This document shows, piece after piece, positions 16,928-24,537 of a stretch of DNA of 61,294 nucleotides. The DNA is from Thermodesulfobacteriaceae bacterium (GTDB lineage: Bacteria > Desulfobacterota > Thermodesulfobacteria > Thermodesulfobacteriales > Thermodesulfatatoraceae). The stretch covers positions 1-61,294 of the forward strand of contig WGCA01000017.1 in NCBI GenBank assembly GCA_015494065.1, given 5' to 3'. The translations under genes and the position numbers were made by a program. Within the stretch, counting starts at the first letter, position 1, and each line of letters begins with the position of its first letter. The notes under the pieces are model-generated. The model worked only from the letters and a program-made list of their open reading frames with translations. It had not been told where the DNA came from and made no database searches.

Positions 16928-17507
16928 AATCGCCGTTACCGGCCCGCCAGCGGCGGGAAAAAGCACCGTTTTGGCCCTTTTGCAAGACTTCGGCGTCCCG
17001 ACCTTTTCCGCAGATGCGGTGGTCAAGGCGTTGTCCAGGCCCTGCCGGGAAGGCTACCACCTCTTTTGCCAGCGGTTCGGCGAAGGTTTCCTCACCGCCT
17101 CAGGAGAGCTTGACCGCCGTCTCATCCTGGAAGCCATGCTGGCTGACCCCCAATTCAAAAAAACCCTTGAAGAAATCTTCCATCCTTTAGTCAAAAAAGA
17201 ATTGTTCAGGTGGTTTGAAAAGGAAAAGGGCGAGGAAGTCCTGGCGGCTGAGATCCCCCTGCTTTACCAGGCAGGTTGGGCGGATTTCTTCGATCAGGTA
17301 ATCTGGGTTGACTGTCCGGAGGAGCTTTTGCTGGCCAGGCTTAAGAAGCGGCTGGGGCGCAAAGATTTGGCCCGCAAACTCCTTGACCAATATCAGGCAG
17401 GGCTTCCCCCAAAAAGGAAGGCCTTTGAACTGGCCGGCTATCTCCCCCGGGAGACACTGGCCGAAAAAATAACAGCCATCTTAAACCAGCTGAAGAGGCA
17501 AAAATGA
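16899..17507 (+). CDS. coaE: Dephospho-CoA kinase
   Basis: Final step of coenzyme A synthesis, phosphorylating the ribose 3'-OH of dephospho-CoA. The P-loop is GPPAAGKST (15-23), then FSADAVVKAL and FHPLVKKELF, with EIPLLYQAGWADFFDQVIWVDCP typical of CoaE. From the ATG at 16899 the protein has 202 residues; a longer in-frame reading from 16827 has an unrelated leader and lies deeper in the previous gene. AGAGG lies at good spacing. Overlaps with rluD and moeA indicate one operon. Confidence 0.95.
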   Translation: MPSEKKRPVKIAVTGPPAAGKSTVLALLQDFGVPTFSADAVVKALSRPCREGYHLFCQRFGEGFLTASGELDRRLILEAMLADPQFKKTLEEIFHPLVKKELFRWFEKEKGEEVLAAEIPLLYQAGWADFFDQVIWVDCPEELLLARLKKRLGRKDLARKLLDQYQAGLPPKRKAFELAGYLPRETLAEKITAILNQLKRQK

Positions 17508-18730
17508 TCGGTTTTCAAAAGGCTTTAGACCTGGTCAGGACCACTCTCAAACCTTTAACCCCGGTGGAGGTCCCTGTAACCGAGGCCGTGGGCCTTATCC
17601 TGGCCGAAGACCTTTACGCCCAGACCGACGTCCCTAAAGAAGCGGTCTCTCTCAAAGATGGTTACGCGGTACGCAGCCGGGACGTGGAAGGAGCAAGTCC
17701 GCAAAACCCAAAGTATTTGACCTTAATGGGGGAAATCTTAGCGGGGGAAGAAAAAGACCTGGCCTTAAAGCCCGGAAGTTGCGTCCGGGTAACCGCTGGC
17801 GCCTTACTTCCCAAGGGCACGGAGGCGGTTTTAGCGGAAGAGTTTGCCGCGCCCGAAGGTAAAAGCATCAAGGCCACCGCCGACGCCCCGCCGGGGAAAA
17901 ACATTTTGCCCCGGGGAGCTGATATTTCAAAGGGAAGTCTTCTTTTGGCGCGGGGGCAGAAGCTCTTTCCGCCAGAGGTGGGCTTGATGGCCGCCGGCGG
18001 CTGGGCCAGGATAAAAGTACATCCCAGGCCCAGGGTATTTCTCCTGGCTACGGGAAGCGAGGTGGTGGCCCCTGGCCATCCTTTAAGGGCCGGGCAGATT
18101 TACGCCAGCAACCTGGTTACCCTTGCGGGTTGGTGCCGTTATTTCGACTTCCCCTGGACCAGCCGGGTCGTTGAGGATGAACCGGCTGCCCTCCAAAAGG
18201 CCTTGGGCGATTTCCTGGCCGGGCCCTGGGAAGTGCTTCTTACCAGTGGTGGGGCCTGGCGGGGACCCAAAGATCTGGTGGTTAAAGGTCTGGACGAGGC
18301 AGGCTGGAAAAAAATATTTCATCGGGTACGCATAGGCCCGGGCAAAGCCGTGGCTTTTGGTCTGTTAAAAGAAAAGGTGGTTTTTTGTCTGCCCGGAGGA
18401 CCCCCTTCCAACCAAATGGCCTTTCTCAATTTGGCCCTGCCGGGACTTTTCATCCTGGCAGGAGAAAAGGACGTACCCTTTCCGGAAATTCCCGTCCGTC
18501 TGACCGAGACAGTGGAAGGGCAAAGGGACTGGACCCAATTTTTCCTGGGGCGTCTTAAAAGAAAAGGAGAAAAGATCGACTTCACTCCTCTCAAACCCCG
18601 AAGCCGGCTTTCTTATCTGGCGTCAGGGGAGGCCTTGCTCACCCTGCCAGAAGGAAAGGAAAGGCTTGCTGCTGGTGAGGAAGTCTGTGTACGGGTCCTA
18701 AAAGAGTGGCCCCCCTGCCCTTTTACTTAA
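17504..18730 (+). CDS. Diverged MoeA-type molybdopterin molybdenumtransferase
   Basis: A 408-residue MoeA paralogue: DGYAV (52-56), LATGSEVVAPG (181-191), TSGGAWRGPKDLV (247-259), LPGGPPSN (296-303). In canonical MoeA the last two read TSGGVSxGExD and PGNPVS, so the molybdopterin/molybdate pocket is altered, although the DGYAV and TGSE sites are intact. It may handle tungstate or a modified substrate, or act with the MoeA-PBP protein 2 kb away (inference). It is the last gene of the trmH operon and overlaps the convergent HEPN gene by 8 bases. Confidence 0.88.
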   Translation: MIGFQKALDLVRTTLKPLTPVEVPVTEAVGLILAEDLYAQTDVPKEAVSLKDGYAVRSRDVEGASPQNPKYLTLMGEILAGEEKDLALKPGSCVRVTAGALLPKGTEAVLAEEFAAPEGKSIKATADAPPGKNILPRGADISKGSLLLARGQKLFPPEVGLMAAGGWARIKVHPRPRVFLLATGSEVVAPGHPLRAGQIYASNLVTLAGWCRYFDFPWTSRVVEDEPAALQKALGDFLAGPWEVLLTSGGAWRGPKDLVVKGLDEAGWKKIFHRVRIGPGKAVAFGLLKEKVVFCLPGGPPSNQMAFLNLALPGLFILAGEKDVPFPEIPVRLTETVEGQRDWTQFFLGRLKRKGEKIDFTPLKPRSRLSYLASGEALLTLPEGKERLAAGEEVCVRVLKEWPPCPFT

Positions 18731-19163
18731 GCCGGTGCTCCAGGAAATTTATGATGATGCGGGCCGCCTCAAACACCCGCCGGGCGTCCTCGACCCCCAA
18801 AGGCCCAAGGTTGAGGTTGACCTCCCGAAAGAGGTCGTCGTGACGGGCCAGACGCCGAAAGTGGTCGAGAAACTTGGCGGCGTCTTTTACGGGCTTGGCC
18901 GCCAGCTGCCCTTCGGGAAACTGGGCCAAAAGCCTTTCTAAAGAAGACTCTGAGAGCCGCCGCCCGGCCTTTTTCTCAAGGGCTTTGAAGGCCTTACGCG
19001 CCGCCTGCCAGGAAAGGAAAGCCGCCAGATCCGGATCTTCCTGAAGCAATTTTTCTGCTTTGGCCAGGTCTTTTAAGGAATCTGCCAGCCAGGCAGAGGA
19101 TTTCTGGCTCGCCAGTGAAGGGGCCTCTTCTCTGCCTTTCTTTTTACGTAAAAACGAAAACAT
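18723..19163 (-). CDS. HEPN-domain-like protein at the end of the flagellar operon
   Basis: A 146-residue soluble helical protein. The pattern SAWLADSLKDLAKAEKLL...AFLSWQAARKAFKALEKKAG...LARHDDLF...ARRVFEAARIIINFLEHRL matches the helix layout of minimal HEPN proteins (PF05168 type). A canonical RxxxxH nuclease motif is not present; the closest is R-x7-H in the last helix. No nucleotidyltransferase partner is adjacent. Its ATG overlaps the stop of the fliK-like gene (ATGA), so it belongs to the flagellar transcript. Family assignment is by eye. Confidence 0.6.
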   Translation of the reverse strand: MFSFLRKKKGREEAPSLASQKSSAWLADSLKDLAKAEKLLQEDPDLAAFLSWQAARKAFKALEKKAGRRLSESSLERLLAQFPEGQLAAKPVKDAAKFLDHFRRLARHDDLFREVNLNLGPLGVEDARRVFEAARIIINFLEHRLK

Positions 19164-19999
19164 CAGACCTCCTGGGCCAAAAGGATTCCCGGGCTCACGC
19201 TTAACTCCTCACATTTTACCACCACTTTAGGCCTTAAAGACCCCAGGGCCGTTTGCAGAAAAGAAAGTTCCTTGCGGGCCAGGCGTAAAGTTTCGGCCCG
19301 GACGAAATAAAGGCCCACCTCCAGAAAATCCCGGGCCCAACCAAAATGGGCCTCCATAAAACCCAGCCGGGGCAAAAAGAGCCGCAAAATGAAAAGAGAA
19401 AAGTCTCCAGCCCTAGAAGGGCATTTTTCCTCGCAGAGATAGCCCCAAGAAACCTTGTCTCCGAAGAGGAAGGGCACCACCAAGAAGTTTTCCTGCCACC
19501 ATTTAAAGAAAAGATCCCGCGTTTCTTTGCTTTTATCCCCCGAAGGATCTCCTTTCTCCGGCCGGTTGGTTACGCTTTCCAGAAACAAGAAAAAACTTTT
19601 GAGGAAGAGCTCCCGAGGCCCGCGCTCGGCAATTTCCCCTTGCAGGTCTGGAGATAAAGGGCCCTTTTGGGGGGTTTCGCGGGCCAGGACCTGCAAAAGG
19701 CGGGGAAGCCATTGCAGAGGGTCCTTTTCTTTGGGGGCTTCATAACTTAAAGAAAGGACCAAGGGGGGCCCGAGTTCCACTACTTTTAGTCTTATTTTTT
19801 GTCCAGGCTTTAGGAGCCGGGGCGGGATACCGTCGCTTAGCAGGGCCTCTAGCCTTTCGTTCCCCACCCAGAGGGTGAGCAGTTTACCGGCCAGGGTTTC
19901 TACCCTGGCAGTAATCACCTCGCCTGGCCGGAAAAGGTCCCTGATGGTATCGGGTACCACCCGGGGCGTGAGGACCGAAGTAATCTTGGGGTTAAACAT
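19163..19999 (-). CDS. FliK-like flagellar hook-length control protein (predicted)
   Basis: A 278-residue protein. The N-terminal part, PGEVITARVETLAGKLLTLWVGNERLEALL...LKPGQKIRLKVVELGPPLVLSL, has the beta pattern seen in FliK-related proteins. The C-terminal part, GFMEAHFGWARDFLEVGLYFVRAETLRLARKELSFLQTALGSL, resembles the Flg_hook domain that binds FlhB to switch export specificity. It is shorter than typical FliK and lacks a Pro/Gln-rich centre. Position in the flagellar operon supports the call; family similarity is weak. Confidence 0.6.
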   Translation of the reverse strand: MFNPKITSVLTPRVVPDTIRDLFRPGEVITARVETLAGKLLTLWVGNERLEALLSDGIPPRLLKPGQKIRLKVVELGPPLVLSLSYEAPKEKDPLQWLPRLLQVLARETPQKGPLSPDLQGEIAERGPRELFLKSFFLFLESVTNRPEKGDPSGDKSKETRDLFFKWWQENFLVVPFLFGDKVSWGYLCEEKCPSRAGDFSLFILRLFLPRLGFMEAHFGWARDFLEVGLYFVRAETLRLARKELSFLQTALGSLRPKVVVKCEELSVSPGILLAQEV

Positions 20000-20387
20000 G
20001 GGCCTTTTTCTTACCGGAAACCGAGAGGATAAGGGCTACCTCACCCTCCTGGAGCCCCGTAACCCGGGCAATCTCGGCCAGATCCTTCCCTTCCTCGGCC
20101 AGGGCAAGGACTTTTTCCTTTAAAGACGAGGCGTCTTTACGAGTATTTTCCCAGGCCACGGCCCCGGTCTTTAAAGCCGACATTAATTTGGTGGAAAGCT
20201 CTTTTTTCTCGGCGAGATTCGCGGACAGACGATCACACAGCTCGTGGGCGGTCTCCAGACGTTTAATAACCTCATCCAGGGGCAGACGCTTAAGCCTTCT
20301 CACCTGAAAATAAAGCAAAAGGACCAGCAAGATCAGCAGAAAATCAAAGACGGTCTGTACCAAGAGAAACAGACTTAAATCGTGCAT
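19992..20387 (-). CDS. DUF2802-type membrane protein of the flagellar operon
   Basis: A 131-residue protein with one N-terminal membrane helix (about 7-27), a coiled-coil middle and a C-terminal helix-turn-helix-like segment, VLALAEEGKDLAEIARVTGLQEGEVALILSV. This layout is that of DUF2802 proteins encoded in polar-flagellum operons near cheY/fliA. Its role is unknown. Overlap with the next gene is 8 bases. Confidence 0.75.
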   Translation of the reverse strand: MHDLSLFLLVQTVFDFLLILLVLLLYFQVRRLKRLPLDEVIKRLETAHELCDRLSANLAEKKELSTKLMSALKTGAVAWENTRKDASSLKEKVLALAEEGKDLAEIARVTGLQEGEVALILSVSGKKKAHV

Positions 20388-20388
20388 G

Positions 20389-20574
20389 TTAGACCACTAC
20401 GTCCACAAAACGGCCTTTTTTGGGAGATGAGGCCGGGGATGACCCCTTTTTGGCCTTCTTTTTCTTTTTTTCAGGGGCTAACTTTCCCTGGCGCTGGGGA
20501 AGGCGCTTGCTTACGTCTTCCACCCGCAAAAACGCGGGCATTACTTTGAAAAGGCCCCGGACATCTTCCGCCAT
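20389..20574 (-). CDS. Small basic protein of the flagellar operon, function unknown
   Basis: A 61-residue protein with a Lys-rich centre (EKKKKKAKKG) and the C-terminal segment KKGRFVDVVV. It is kept as real because its ATG overlaps the fliL2 stop by one base (TAATG) and the next gene follows after one base, so it is embedded in a compact operon. Small DUF-type proteins in this position occur in other deltaproteobacterial flagellar operons. No function can be assigned. Confidence 0.6.
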   Translation of the reverse strand: MAEDVRGLFKVMPAFLRVEDVSKRLPQRQGKLAPEKKKKKAKKGSSPASSPKKGRFVDVVV

Positions 20575-21476
20575 TATTTAAGAATGTAGCCGGTAACCTC
20601 CAGATCTACCGGTACTACACCACCTATCATCTTTTTTGTCAAATATTCTTTGACTTCCCGCTGAATGACTTTGGCTCCCTGTTTACTTTCCCAGACGTAA
20701 AGGGGAGCGTTTTTAAAAAGACGATAGATTTCTTCCCGGTAAAGCTTTTCGTTCTTTTTGGCCTTTTCCCACTCTTTACTGTTGGCGAAATAAAGGAGCA
20801 CCTTGGCCTTTACAAAGACGAATTCCCCGGTCTCTCGCCGGTACGGGATCAAAAAATCCTTAAGAAAAAGGATCTTTCGGTCTTCAACGGCGATGGGAGC
20901 GGTAACCAGCGGGGCTTCCTCGGGTCCTTTTTCGGCCACCTTTTTCCCGGCCGAAGTGGCCGGGGTTTCGGCCTGAATGGAGGCGGGGGATGGTATGAGG
21001 GGGTTGCGGTAAAGGTGATAAAAAGTATAGATTCCCGCCCCGGCCAATATTAACAAGAAAACAGCGGCCAAAACAAAACCCAGGATCCTAAAACGCCCTC
21101 CTTCACGGGCCTGGGGCTCGGTTTCCTCCTCCTCTTCCGCCTCTTCGGTTTCTTCCGCCTCTTCCTCCTCGGGCTCTTCTTCTGTCTCTGCTTCTTCTTC
21201 GTCCAGAATGCTGGCCAGGGGGTCTTCTTCAAACTTTTCGTCTTGCTCTTCTGCTTGAGGTGCCCCTTCTTCAGGCGCTCCCTCTTCGGGGCCACCCTCT
21301 TCTTCTGCCGGAGGCGTTTCCTCTTCCTGGCCCTGGGATTCCTGGGTTTGAGCGGGCTTTACCTCTTCAGCAGACTGCTCCCCAGAGAAAGACGTGGTTT
21401 CTTCTTCCTCTTCTACCAGCCCTGCCAGAGGGTCTTCCTGGGACTCGGCTGCTTGCTTTTTGTCTTCTTCGGCCAT
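20574..21476 (-). CDS. FliL-like protein with long acidic cytoplasmic domain
   Basis: A 300-residue protein. Residues 1-127 are extremely Glu-rich and low-complexity, followed by one membrane helix (131-153) and a periplasmic domain (about 185-300) resembling FliL: FVFVKAKVLLYFANSKEWEKAKKNEKLYREEIYRLF. The motif EDPLA(G/S) followed by an acidic run occurs twice (14-26 and 84-96). A second, ordinary FliL is encoded at 31277-31768, so this is a paralogue perhaps tuned to a different stator. It lies directly after cheY. Confidence 0.75.
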   Translation of the reverse strand: MAEEDKKQAAESQEDPLAGLVEEEEETTSFSGEQSAEEVKPAQTQESQGQEEETPPAEEEGGPEEGAPEEGAPQAEEQDEKFEEDPLASILDEEEAETEEEPEEEEAEETEEAEEEEETEPQAREGGRFRILGFVLAAVFLLILAGAGIYTFYHLYRNPLIPSPASIQAETPATSAGKKVAEKGPEEAPLVTAPIAVEDRKILFLKDFLIPYRRETGEFVFVKAKVLLYFANSKEWEKAKKNEKLYREEIYRLFKNAPLYVWESKQGAKVIQREVKEYLTKKMIGGVVPVDLEVTGYILK

Positions 21477-21486
21477 CTAAAAAATT

Positions 21487-21873
21487 TTAACCGCCGAATA
21501 TTTTCTGGAGCTTTTCCTGTAAGGTTTCAGGGGTAAAGGGTTTTACGATATATTGGCTGACTTTGTACTTTACCGCCTCGATAATATTTTCCTTTTGGGC
21601 CTCGGCGGTGACCATCAGAAAGGGAAGGTCCTTAAAGCGTTCATCGGACCTCACCTTTTTAAGGAGCTCGATCCCCGTCATTTTGGGCATATTCCAGTCA
21701 GAGATAATGAGGTCTACCTTTTCTCCCTTGTCCAATATTTCCCAAGCGGTGGTGCCGTCGTCAGCCTCGAGGATATTTTTAAAACCCAGCTGAAGCAAAA
21801 TGTTTTTAATAATGCGACGCATGGTAGCAAAATCATCCACCACCAAAACTTTCATGTTGGTGTCCAGGGCCAT
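21487..21873 (-). CDS. cheY: Chemotaxis response regulator CheY
   Basis: A 128-residue single receiver domain without output domain. The acidic pocket is D13/D14, the phosphorylation site D59 in SDWNMPKMTG, followed by VTAEAQ and VKPF (conserved Lys). MALDTNMKVLVVDDFATMRRIIKNIL closely matches CheY. Phospho-CheY binds the switch, and both FliM and FliN here carry the docking peptide. It is preceded by a GAGGAGGT Shine-Dalgarno sequence and a sigma-28-like promoter. Confidence 0.95.
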   Translation of the reverse strand: MALDTNMKVLVVDDFATMRRIIKNILLQLGFKNILEADDGTTAWEILDKGEKVDLIISDWNMPKMTGIELLKKVRSDERFKDLPFLMVTAEAQKENIIEAVKYKVSQYIVKPFTPETLQEKLQKIFGG

Positions 21874-21903
21874 CAGCTACCTCCTCTTCCGTTTTCTACC
21901 TTC

Positions 21904-21930
21904 TTATCGGCTAGGGCCTCTTTTTACCTA
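21904..21930 (-). promoter_or_regulatory. Sigma-28 (FliA)-like promoter before cheY
   Basis: The minus strand contains a perfect GCCGATAA (21904-21911), the sigma-28 -10 element. TAAA occurs 11 bases and TAGG 15 bases upstream; the standard spacing is 15, so the -35 is imperfect. The -10 ends 30 bases before the cheY ATG and the promoter overlaps the last codons of fliA. It would let FliA drive cheY and the late genes behind it. Confidence 0.6.
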
Positions 21931-22716
21931 AGTCCCGAGATAGTCCTCCCCCAAACGGTCCTTGAGCTTGGCCCGCAGGCGAGCGATGGCCTTACTGTGG
22001 AGCTGTGAAATCCGGCTTTCGGTATAGCCCAAAATCTCCCCGATCTCCCGCATGGTAAGCCCTTCGTAATAGTAAAGACTCAAGACCAGTTTTTCCTTTT
22101 CCGGCAGTTCGTCGATGGCTTCCGCCAAAACGTCTCTCAGTTCCTTGAGCTCACAGTCTTCAAAGGGGTCAGGCTGATCCGGGTCCTCGATGAGGTCAAA
22201 GATATCTTCTTCGTTGAGGTCGGGGATCTTGCGTTTGATGTTTTCGATATCCACGAAGGAGACGTTTTTGGTCTCTTCCAGCATCTTGTAAAATTCCTCA
22301 AGGGTAACCCCCAGGGCCTCAGCCACTTCGTCGTCCTCTGCCGGCCGACCAAGCTCCTGTTCCAATTCCAGGTAAGCCTTTTCGATCATATTTGCCTTTT
22401 TGCGCACCGAACGCGGCACCCAGTCCAGTGAGCGTAGCTCATCCAGCATGGCCCCGCGGATGCGAAATTCCGCAAAGGTCTTGAACTGGATATTCCGGCT
22501 AGGATCAAAGCGGTTGATGGCGTCGATCAGCCCCATGACCCCGGCACTGATAAGGTCGTTAATATCCACGTTAGGTGGCAGTTTCATGGCCAGGCGTCCC
22601 GCTACGTATTTGATAAGGGGAGCGTACTTGATGATCAGTTCGTTCCGCTTTTGCAACGACAACCCCTCTTTGCGGTCCTCGGTGGTAATTTGTGGTCGGG
22701 CTAAAGGTGCTTTCAT
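21928..22716 (-). CDS. fliA: Flagellar sigma factor FliA (sigma-28)
   Basis: A 262-residue alternative sigma factor for late flagellar and chemotaxis genes. Region 2 is seen in RLAMKLPPNVDINDLISAGVMGLIDAINRFDP and FKTFAEFRIRGAMLDELRSLDWVPRSVR, region 4 in ALPEKEKLVLSLYYYEGLTMREIGEILGYTESRISQLHSKA (approximate). ATG 22716 (GGGGGT upstream) is chosen over the TTG two codons earlier; it overlaps the flhG stop as ATGA. Confidence 0.96.
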   Translation of the reverse strand: MKAPLARPQITTEDRKEGLSLQKRNELIIKYAPLIKYVAGRLAMKLPPNVDINDLISAGVMGLIDAINRFDPSRNIQFKTFAEFRIRGAMLDELRSLDWVPRSVRKKANMIEKAYLELEQELGRPAEDDEVAEALGVTLEEFYKMLEETKNVSFVDIENIKRKIPDLNEEDIFDLIEDPDQPDPFEDCELKELRDVLAEAIDELPEKEKLVLSLYYYEGLTMREIGEILGYTESRISQLHSKAIARLRAKLKDRLGEDYLGT

Positions 22717-23543
22717 GCGCAAACCCCCATAATTTTTCGTCCAAAAAACTGAAGCCCTCCTTCAAAGGGCCTTATTTGCAAACGATCAAGTTCCACCGCC
22801 ACCTGTCTTATGGCCCGGGTAGCCGAAGATTCAGGAAAGAGGGTCACCAGGGGCCTCTGGGCCCTTACGGCCTCAGAGACCTGGCGGTCAAAGGGAATAC
22901 TTCCCAAAAAATTGAGGGAAACACTCCCCAAAAAGCGTTCCACCACCCGCAGGAGTTGCCGGTAGATTTCAGTGGCCTGATTCTTACGGCGCACCCAATT
23001 CACCACCAGGTGGAAATGTTTAACCCCGTAGCGTCGGTAAAGGACCTTGATCAGGGCGTAAACGTCGGTAAGGGCGGTGGGCTCCGGGGTGCAGACCAGC
23101 AACCTTTCATGGGAAGCCAAATTAAAATAGAGGACATTTTCTGAAATCCCTGCCGGCGTATCCAAAAACACCCAGTCAAGCCCCGTGGCCAATTCCTCAA
23201 ATTCTTCCAGTAATAACAGTTTTTCCCCCTCGCTGAGGTGGGTAAGTTTAACGAGCCCCGAACTGGCGGGCAGGATCTTGACCCCGCAGGGGCCGGTGAC
23301 CAGCACGTCGGCCAGCCTGCAACGACCAGCCAGGACGTCACCAATGTGGCGCCGGGGGGTAAGACCAAAAAGGACGTCCACGTTGGCCAGCCCCAGGTCC
23401 CCGTCAAAAATAAGCACCTTGGCTCCGGCTTCCGCCAGAACGCAGGCCAGGTTAGCGGCCAAGGTGGTCTTACCCACCCCCCCTTTTCCGCTGGAAACCG
23501 CAAAAACTCTTGGTCCTTTGGCAAGACCGTCTCTAAACGACAT
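22713..23543 (-). CDS. flhG: Flagellar number regulator FlhG (FleN/MinD-like ATPase)
   Basis: A 276-residue ParA/MinD-type ATPase that limits flagellar number together with FlhF. The deviant Walker A is SSGKGGVGKTT (17-27), followed by LIFDGDLGLANVDVLFGL and a LDTPAG segment. A C-terminal MinD-like amphipathic helix is not obvious. ATG 23543 has the Shine-Dalgarno sequence GGAGGAAT and overlaps flhF by 11 bases; an upstream in-frame start gives six extra residues and is less likely. Confidence 0.95.
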   Translation of the reverse strand: MSFRDGLAKGPRVFAVSSGKGGVGKTTLAANLACVLAEAGAKVLIFDGDLGLANVDVLFGLTPRRHIGDVLAGRCRLADVLVTGPCGVKILPASSGLVKLTHLSEGEKLLLLEEFEELATGLDWVFLDTPAGISENVLYFNLASHERLLVCTPEPTALTDVYALIKVLYRRYGVKHFHLVVNWVRRKNQATEIYRQLLRVVERFLGSVSLNFLGSIPFDRQVSEAVRAQRPLVTLFPESSATRAIRQVAVELDRLQIRPFEGGLQFFGRKIMGVCA

Positions 23544-24537
23544 AAGATTCCTCCATCTCAAGGTTGTGCAGGAGCAAGCCCATCAATCTCTTAGGGGTAG
23601 CCTGCTCAAAATCCTCCGGCACCCTGTCCCCGGTAGAAAGAAAACGCACCGGGGGAAGCCCGGGAAGGAAAAGCCAGAAGAGGGGACCGCCGCAGCCCAT
23701 CGCTTCTACGTGGGTCAAAACCAGGGAGGCCACCGGCAAGACTTTGAGGCGCTGCCACAGGGAAAAGACGTTTTGTGGGGCCTCACAGGCCCTCAACACC
23801 AGGTTTAACGAAACCCGGGGAGAGGCTTCTGCCAGCTCGCGCAAATTTTTTTCGGAAAAAGATGGGGAAAGGGCCGGAGTATCCACCAGTACGTAGTCCC
23901 AGGTCGCCAGCCCTTTGAGGGCGGGGCCGAATTCTTCCGGGCGGGAAAAGCGGAGGGGAAGGTCAAGGAGTTCTGCAAAACGGCTTATTTGTTCCTTGGC
24001 CCCTACCCGTACGGTGTCTAAAGACAGGAGGGCCACTTTATGGCCGTTAAAACGCAACCTGGCCGCCAGTTTAACCAATGAAGTAGTCTTACCCACCCCG
24101 GCCGGGCCGAAATAAACCACCACCTTGGCTAGCTTGGCCGTATCCACCCTCTGAGTCACCCTGGCTTTTAGCTGTTTCAAAAAACCCTCTTTATTAAAAT
24201 CGCCATTACCGCTGAAATTTTTAAGGACCAAGGGTGGCACCCCCTGATGCACCAAAAGCTCGAAAAAAGTCGATCGGGGCGCCATGCTGGCTTCCAGCCC
24301 CTTGAGCAACGATTTCAGCTCCTCAAGTTCTCGCAACACCAGGGAAAACCCTTCCCGGCGGGGAGGAAGACCGGGCTCAGGGGGGTCAAAATCCACCGCC
24401 GCGGTCATTTCATAGAGCCATTTACCGCCTTCTTTGACCCTTCGGGTCGAAAGGATCACCGCCTCCTCCCCAAGGGCCTCTTTTACCTTGGCCAACGCCT
24501 CCATCGATGTGCGGGCGCGGAATTTCTGCACTTTCAT
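23533..24537 (-). CDS. flhF: Flagellar SRP-type GTPase FlhF, with altered G motifs
   Basis: A 334-residue FlhF, which positions flagella at the pole. The N-terminal B domain (MKVQKFRARTSMEALAKVKE) is followed by N and G domains with the P-loop GPAGVGKTTS (144-153) and LSLDTVRVGAKEQ (171-183). The G3 position reads DTPALSP (219-225) instead of DTAGR, and the G4 TKxD position reads THVE (275-278), so GTP hydrolysis or specificity may be changed. It lies between flhA and flhG as usual, with a one-base overlap with flhA. Confidence 0.9.
   Translation of the reverse strand: MKVQKFRARTSMEALAKVKEALGEEAVILSTRRVKEGGKWLYEMTAAVDFDPPEPGLPPRREGFSLVLRELEELKSLLKGLEASMAPRSTFFELLVHQGVPPLVLKNFSGNGDFNKEGFLKQLKARVTQRVDTAKLAKVVVYFGPAGVGKTTSLVKLAARLRFNGHKVALLSLDTVRVGAKEQISRFAELLDLPLRFSRPEEFGPALKGLATWDYVLVDTPALSPSFSEKNLRELAEASPRVSLNLVLRACEAPQNVFSLWQRLKVLPVASLVLTHVEAMGCGGPLFWLFLPGLPPVRFLSTGDRVPEDFEQATPKRLMGLLLHNLEMEESYVV

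Noticed and set aside
21040-21440. Glu-rich tract as a tandem DNA repeat
   Set aside because: The sequence is low-complexity GAG/GAA codons without a constant period; it is explained by the acidic FliL paralogue.
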